DNA of 64,000 nucleotides, taken from positions 8,990,001-9,054,000 of the forward strand of contig NZ_JAUSZM010000003.1 of the NCBI RefSeq assembly GCF_030817655.1, written 5' to 3'. Under the pieces are notes generated by a model. It saw nothing but the letters and a program-made list of their open reading frames with translations, did not search any database and had not been told where the DNA came from. Origin of the DNA: Streptomyces sp. V4I2 (GTDB lineage Bacteria > Actinomycetota > Actinomycetes > Streptomycetales > Streptomycetaceae). Positions 60,446-64,000 of the stretch are shown here, piece by piece (the stretch's first letter is position 1; every line of letters begins with the position of its first letter). The translations under genes were made by a program, and so were the position numbers.

Positions 60446-60985
60446 TCGTCACCGCGCTTGCGGTACTAGATCGGCAATTCGGGCGGCTCGCCGCGGGGAT
60501 TGAATATCCTCCGAGAGCGTTTGTAAGTTTACATCGTATATATACGATGCAGGACAGAGCCTCCGCGGTCAAGAGCAGAGAGAGCCCTGTCCAGCGCGTC
60601 CTTGAAGCAGCGGGCGCGCGTGCACGGTCGGCGCCCGCAGACGCCCCGCTGTGCACCAGTTTTGGTCGCGGCTGGGGGAGCGGTGTCTTGAGTGCCACTC
60701 GGTGATCACGTTCTGCTCGGGATCGGGTTGTCGACGAATGGCGCAGGGCTGCGTCAAGACAGGCGGGGAAGGACGGACGGGTCGTTGGCGACATGCGCGA
60801 TCGAGGGATGGCAGCCTTGGTTGTCGCGGACGCACTGCGCGCGGCGCCGAGCCCCATTGACCGTGCACTGATGTGGCACGCCTACCGCTGCTGCGGGGTG
60901 AGAGTTGCTTGCATCGCGCCTATGGGAGCGCCAAGCCTGCCTTTGACACTCCGGGCGGGCCGTGCGCTTGGCTACTGGTCGGCGT
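60446..60985. other. Intergenic region between array copies 4 and 5
   Basis: It contains motif E at 60528-60546 and otherwise no intact gene. A short plus-strand frame near 60793 (MRDRGMAALVVADALRAA) faintly resembles an IS3 transposase segment but is too weak to call. The stretch looks like degraded mobile-element and gene sequence. Confidence 0.5.
60528..60546 (+). promoter_or_regulatory. Shared AT-rich motif E
   Basis: TTTACA-TC-GTATATATACG, whose right part is the perfect palindrome CATCGTATATATACGATG. It lies upstream of array copy 4 on the minus strand; no intact gene follows on the plus strand, so one half of a former divergent promoter may have been lost. Confidence 0.7.
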
Positions 60986-62761
60986 TCAAGGAAGCAGTGT
61001 TCGGAGGAGTTGGAGGTAGCGGTCGGTCAGGGCGGGCCAGGCGTAGCGTTCGACGGCGCGCTGTCGGCCGGCTGTGCCCATGCGGTCGGCGAGGTCGCCG
61101 TCCTGGAGCAGGCGTCGGCAGGCGGCGGCCAGCGCTGCGGGGTCGTCCGGTGGGACGAGCAGCCCGTTGATGCCGGGGGTGACAATGTAGGGGATACCTC
61201 CCACGTCGGAACCTACGATGGGTGTGCCGCAGGCCATCGCTTCGATCAGCGCAAGCGGGTGGCATTCTGCCTCTGTTCGTGAGGCTAGTGCGATCATCGC
61301 GGCGCTTTGCACTGCGGCGACGAGGGCATCCCCGGTGAGTGCGCCGGTGAATTCCACGCGGTCGGTGATGCCGAGTTGCTTGGCGAGTGCGATGTGGTCG
61401 GGGAGGGCGTCCCCGTCGCCCACCAAGCGCAGTCGTGCGTCGGGCAGGTCGGACAGGACCGCGAACGCGCGCAGCAGGACGTCGATGCCTTTCCATGACG
61501 ACCCGCGTTCCATGCGTCCGACGTAGAGGATGGTGCGTGGCCGTGTCGAAGCGGGCGGGCCCGGGGTGAACCGTTCCAGGTCGACACCGGGCGTGATCTG
61601 GATGGCGCCCGGGTAACGGGAGGCCAGCGACACCGGTGCCTCGGCGACGAGCGCACTGGCGCGCGCGAACACGCGGGGCAGGATGTGCCGCTCGTACCAG
61701 CCGGCCCGTCGGTCACGGAAGGTGTGGCCCTTGATCATGGATCCGGAGTGGTATGTCATGACGGTCGGGCGCCGCCCGGACACGGCGACCGCTATGTCCC
61801 CGAGGCCGGGGGGCGGGGCATGGGCGTTGACGATGTCGACCTTGAGCCGGCGGAGCCAGCGGCGCAGCTGCACCGGCCACAGCGGACTGACCGGCATGCT
61901 GTCCCGGCGTACCCAGGTTCCGAGCCGGATGACCGGCACGTCACCGTCGCCCCCGACCGAGGTACGCCACCCGGTCGTGTTCGCGGTGATGACGACGGCA
62001 CGCAGCGCGGGGTCGTCGGCAATCGCGTGTGCGACGCGGGCCGCGTAGTTCTCGGCGCCGCCGATGCGCGGCGGGTAGTTGGGCGCGACGACGGCAACAG
62101 TGCGCACGGGATGGCTCCTTCTATCGACAGCACGGTCGAAGACCTCGACAGTGCGGTCGCAGTGTTGTTCCCAGCGCACCTCCGGCACCGGACTCGCGGT
62201 GAAGGATCCGAGATCAACACCTGGCGGGATTGTTGTGGAACGTCCTGCGAAGAGATCTTGCAGGTCGGCCGCGACGAAGTCCGAGGAGCACACGATCTCC
62301 TGTGCACGGCGCGCAGTTCTGGCCAGCACCGTGCGTTCGTACACGGTGCACACTGCGTCGGGCAGTAGGTGGCCCTTGCGTAGGTGGCCGGTGTGGTAGG
62401 TCAACACGAACGGCAGGTCGCCGCACGCGCGCGCGGCAGCGTCGGCGAACAGCGGCATGGGCGCGTGGCCGTTGACGAGATCGACCTGTTCTTCGTCAAT
62501 GATGCTGCGAAGCCTGCGCTGCCAGTGCAGGCCGACAGAAGTGTGTGACACCATCCAGGGCGCCGCGATGCGGTAAACCGTAATGCCGTCGGGGCGTTCG
62601 TACCGGCCGGGCTTCGTGCCGCGGGTCGCGGTCGTCGCGATTACGACTCGGTATCCGTGCCGGGAATGCAGCAGCCGTGCGAGATGCCACACATACCTCT
62701 CCGGACTACCGAGATCGGGAGAGAAGTACGCTGAGGCGAGCAGGACCGTACGCGTTCTCAT
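60986..62761 (-). CDS. Glycosyltransferase copy 5 with an extra N-terminal acceptor domain (N-N-C fusion)
   Basis: Protein of 591 residues; ATG at 62761 with GGAGG seven bases upstream. Residues 1-190 are the N-terminal Rossmann half of a different GT4 enzyme (MRTRTVLLASAYFSPDLGSP, LVNGHAPMPLFADAAAR, VLTYHTGHLRKGHLLPD, IPPGVDLGSF) that stops before its donor domain. The chain joins at VPEVRWEQHCDRTVEVFDRA directly to a full array-type enzyme: loop 1 WVRRDSMPVSP, loop 2 SGSMIKGHTFRDRRAGW, block ASALVAEAPVSLASRYP, donor type P, tail LLRTLLP. Follows the second flippase gene with a 65-bp gap and is probably co-transcribed. Confidence 0.9.
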   Translation of the reverse strand: MRTRTVLLASAYFSPDLGSPERYVWHLARLLHSRHGYRVVIATTATRGTKPGRYERPDGITVYRIAAPWMVSHTSVGLHWQRRLRSIIDEEQVDLVNGHAPMPLFADAAARACGDLPFVLTYHTGHLRKGHLLPDAVCTVYERTVLARTARRAQEIVCSSDFVAADLQDLFAGRSTTIPPGVDLGSFTASPVPEVRWEQHCDRTVEVFDRAVDRRSHPVRTVAVVAPNYPPRIGGAENYAARVAHAIADDPALRAVVITANTTGWRTSVGGDGDVPVIRLGTWVRRDSMPVSPLWPVQLRRWLRRLKVDIVNAHAPPPGLGDIAVAVSGRRPTVMTYHSGSMIKGHTFRDRRAGWYERHILPRVFARASALVAEAPVSLASRYPGAIQITPGVDLERFTPGPPASTRPRTILYVGRMERGSSWKGIDVLLRAFAVLSDLPDARLRLVGDGDALPDHIALAKQLGITDRVEFTGALTGDALVAAVQSAAMIALASRTEAECHPLALIEAMACGTPIVGSDVGGIPYIVTPGINGLLVPPDDPAALAAACRRLLQDGDLADRMGTAGRQRAVERYAWPALTDRYLQLLRTLLP

Positions 62762-62826
62762 GAGGTACCTCCGGGATTGACCCGAACCGATAGGCTCGGG
62801 GCGCGACGAGTGGGTCGACGACGGTC

Positions 62827-64000
62827 TCAGTGGTGGCCTTCCTGGTCTGAAACGAGTGATTCCGCCGGGGTTGGAGCTGGGTGGCTGCAGGGCCTGGTCA
62901 GCGCCGCTATGCCGTAGATGCCAGCCGCGAGGTTGCCGATACACCAGGCCCAGCCGATCCAGACAAGTCCACGTGACGCCCACACTGCGGTGAGGCCGAT
63001 GGTCACGGTGGCGAGGATGATGTGGCTCAGCACGAGGTGTGTCAAGCATCGGACCACCTTGAGCGCGAAGCTTGCCAAGCTGTTCAATGCTGAGGTGAGG
63101 GCGCCGAGCACCAACACGATGAGCAGGGTCCGGGCATGGGTTGCGTAGCTGTCTCCGAATATCTGAAGCAGGAAGCCACTGGCTGCGATGACGGCGACAG
63201 ATGCAGGGAGTTGTATAGCAGCCACGATGATTGCCGAGCGTCGTAGGAGCTCGGCGAAGCGTGACTCCTCGTGGGAGACTTCGGCGAACACCGCCTCACC
63301 GACTTGGTGCGACAGCGAATTGAGCAGGCTTGCGATCTGGAATGCCACATAGTAATAGCCGGCTGCGGCCGCACCTAGCTGCTGCAGCGTGATTAGCGGA
63401 ATCACCGTGATTGGCATGAGGGCGAGCGCCATTGAGATATAGCTCGCAGCGGAGAATCTGACCTGCTCGACGAGCGGTGTGCGGACCAGGCGGACATCGA
63501 AACGGAAGCCGAGTCTCCGTCGCATGAAGAACAGCGACGCGAGAACGGCAGCCAAGTAGCCGCCCCCGGACGCCCCTACGATGCCGAACGAGCCCAGGCC
63601 GAGCAGGGCAAGAGGCAGCACAAGTTTTGTCAGCCCTTGGATGCCGCCGTCGACCACCATGTTGTATTTCGGTACGCGTTCGCCGATGAAGACGGCGTCG
63701 GTGAGCAGGTTGACCGCGGCGAACACGCAGAACGCGACGAACACCACCGACAACAGCAGATTGGAGCGGACGAACAACAACTTCGGTCCGTACCAGGGCA
63801 GACCGAAAAGGTAGGCGGACGCAATGAGGCACGAGGCGACCGCGCCCAGGGCGATCGCCTGCGTGACCTGAGCGTTGCGGGAACGCTTGGGGGCGGGGAA
63901 CCGGATAAGTGTGCTGTTCAGCCCGAACAGGCTGAAGTACGCGATCAGCGATGAGGCCGATATGAGTGTCGTCGCTACCCCCACTTGCGTCGGCGTGTAG
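62827..64000 (-). CDS. Wzx-type polysaccharide flippase (second), N-terminus outside the window
   Basis: MOP-superfamily membrane protein; 391 residues are visible and the frame is open to the right edge (reading YTPTQVGVATTLISASSLIA), so the true start lies beyond the window. Helical segments recur throughout; SLFGLNSTLIRF and LQQLGAAAAGYYYVAFQI fit Wzx/oligosaccharide flippases. Its sequence differs clearly from the first flippase. It heads the transcript that includes glycosyltransferase copy 5, so it may export the glycan built by the array enzymes. Confidence 0.88.
   Translation of the reverse strand, partial: YTPTQVGVATTLISASSLIAYFSLFGLNSTLIRFPAPKRSRNAQVTQAIALGAVASCLIASAYLFGLPWYGPKLLFVRSNLLLSVVFVAFCVFAAVNLLTDAVFIGERVPKYNMVVDGGIQGLTKLVLPLALLGLGSFGIVGASGGGYLAAVLASLFFMRRRLGFRFDVRLVRTPLVEQVRFSAASYISMALALMPITVIPLITLQQLGAAAAGYYYVAFQIASLLNSLSHQVGEAVFAEVSHEESRFAELLRRSAIIVAAIQLPASVAVIAASGFLLQIFGDSYATHARTLLIVLVLGALTSALNSLASFALKVVRCLTHLVLSHIILATVTIGLTAVWASRGLVWIGWAWCIGNLAAGIYGIAALTRPCSHPAPTPAESLVSDQEGHH

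Noticed and set aside
60793..60897. Plus-strand frame MRDRGMAALVVADALRAA as an IS3 transposase remnant
   Set aside because: The resemblance to the IS3 catalytic-core segment is only suggestive and lacks the DDE residues; not enough to annotate.

Overview
The window is very GC-rich actinobacterial DNA and reads as a Streptomyces chromosome. The evidence is GTG starts, strong codon-position GC bias, a DUF574-type methyltransferase, a conservon-type P450, Tat-like secreted beta-helix proteins, cobalamin genes and a large type I polyketide synthase. The left end cuts a P450 gene and the right end cuts a polysaccharide flippase gene.

1-19.8 kb is mostly ordinary chromosome. It holds a P450 without the EXXR motif, a split two-component system around an FtsX-type ABC exporter, a DUF574 methyltransferase, DUF3140 and Dps proteins, and a thiolase relic ending in a 26-bp minisatellite. 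It continues with a TauE/SafE exporter, a HAD phosphatase, cobK and cobF, a large DHA2 exporter, DUF309, tRNA-Pro(GGG), a GH43 glycosidase, an EEP hydrolase, a cold-shock protein and a secreted beta-helix protein.

19.8-29.7 kb is a compact two-gene halogenated-polyketide locus. A 2767-residue protein carries acyl/aryl-AMP ligase, ACP, KS, AT, DH, KR, ACP and TE domains. It overlaps by GTGA with a flavin-dependent halogenase of the type that acts on carrier-bound substrates. The TE has Cys where Ser is usual.

29.8-35.0 kb holds a Nudix hydrolase, an aldo/keto reductase and then a composite IS701-type unit (31614-35006). This unit has inverted ends flanked on both sides by CTAG. It carries a transposase, a PPOX-fold protein, an SMR efflux protein and a TetR regulator with a clear palindromic operator. 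Its right edge coincides with the stop codon of a beta-helix gene.

36.5-64 kb is an exopolysaccharide or cell-surface glycan locus. It encodes a fused aminotransferase-dehydratase for an amino-dideoxy sugar, an LCP ligase, two Wzx-type flippases, a Wzy/O-antigen-ligase-like protein, a Wzz/BY-kinase-like protein with a degenerate P-loop, a phosphoglycosyltransferase, an epimerase, methyltransferases (one frameshifted), a 2OG oxygenase and many glycosyltransferases. Two features stand out. First, an AT-rich motif (consensus near TTTACA-N2-GTAWATATACG) sits in all four divergent gene intervals of the locus, and a fifth copy lies upstream of the glycosyltransferase array. Second, four tandem GT4 glycosyltransferase genes of about 1.39 kb per unit, plus a fifth fused copy and a sixth relic, are mosaics. 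They share near-identical blocks but combine alternative acceptor-side loops, donor-side segments and tails in different orders. This suggests a recombining reservoir for glycan diversification, which is the best candidate here for an undescribed system.
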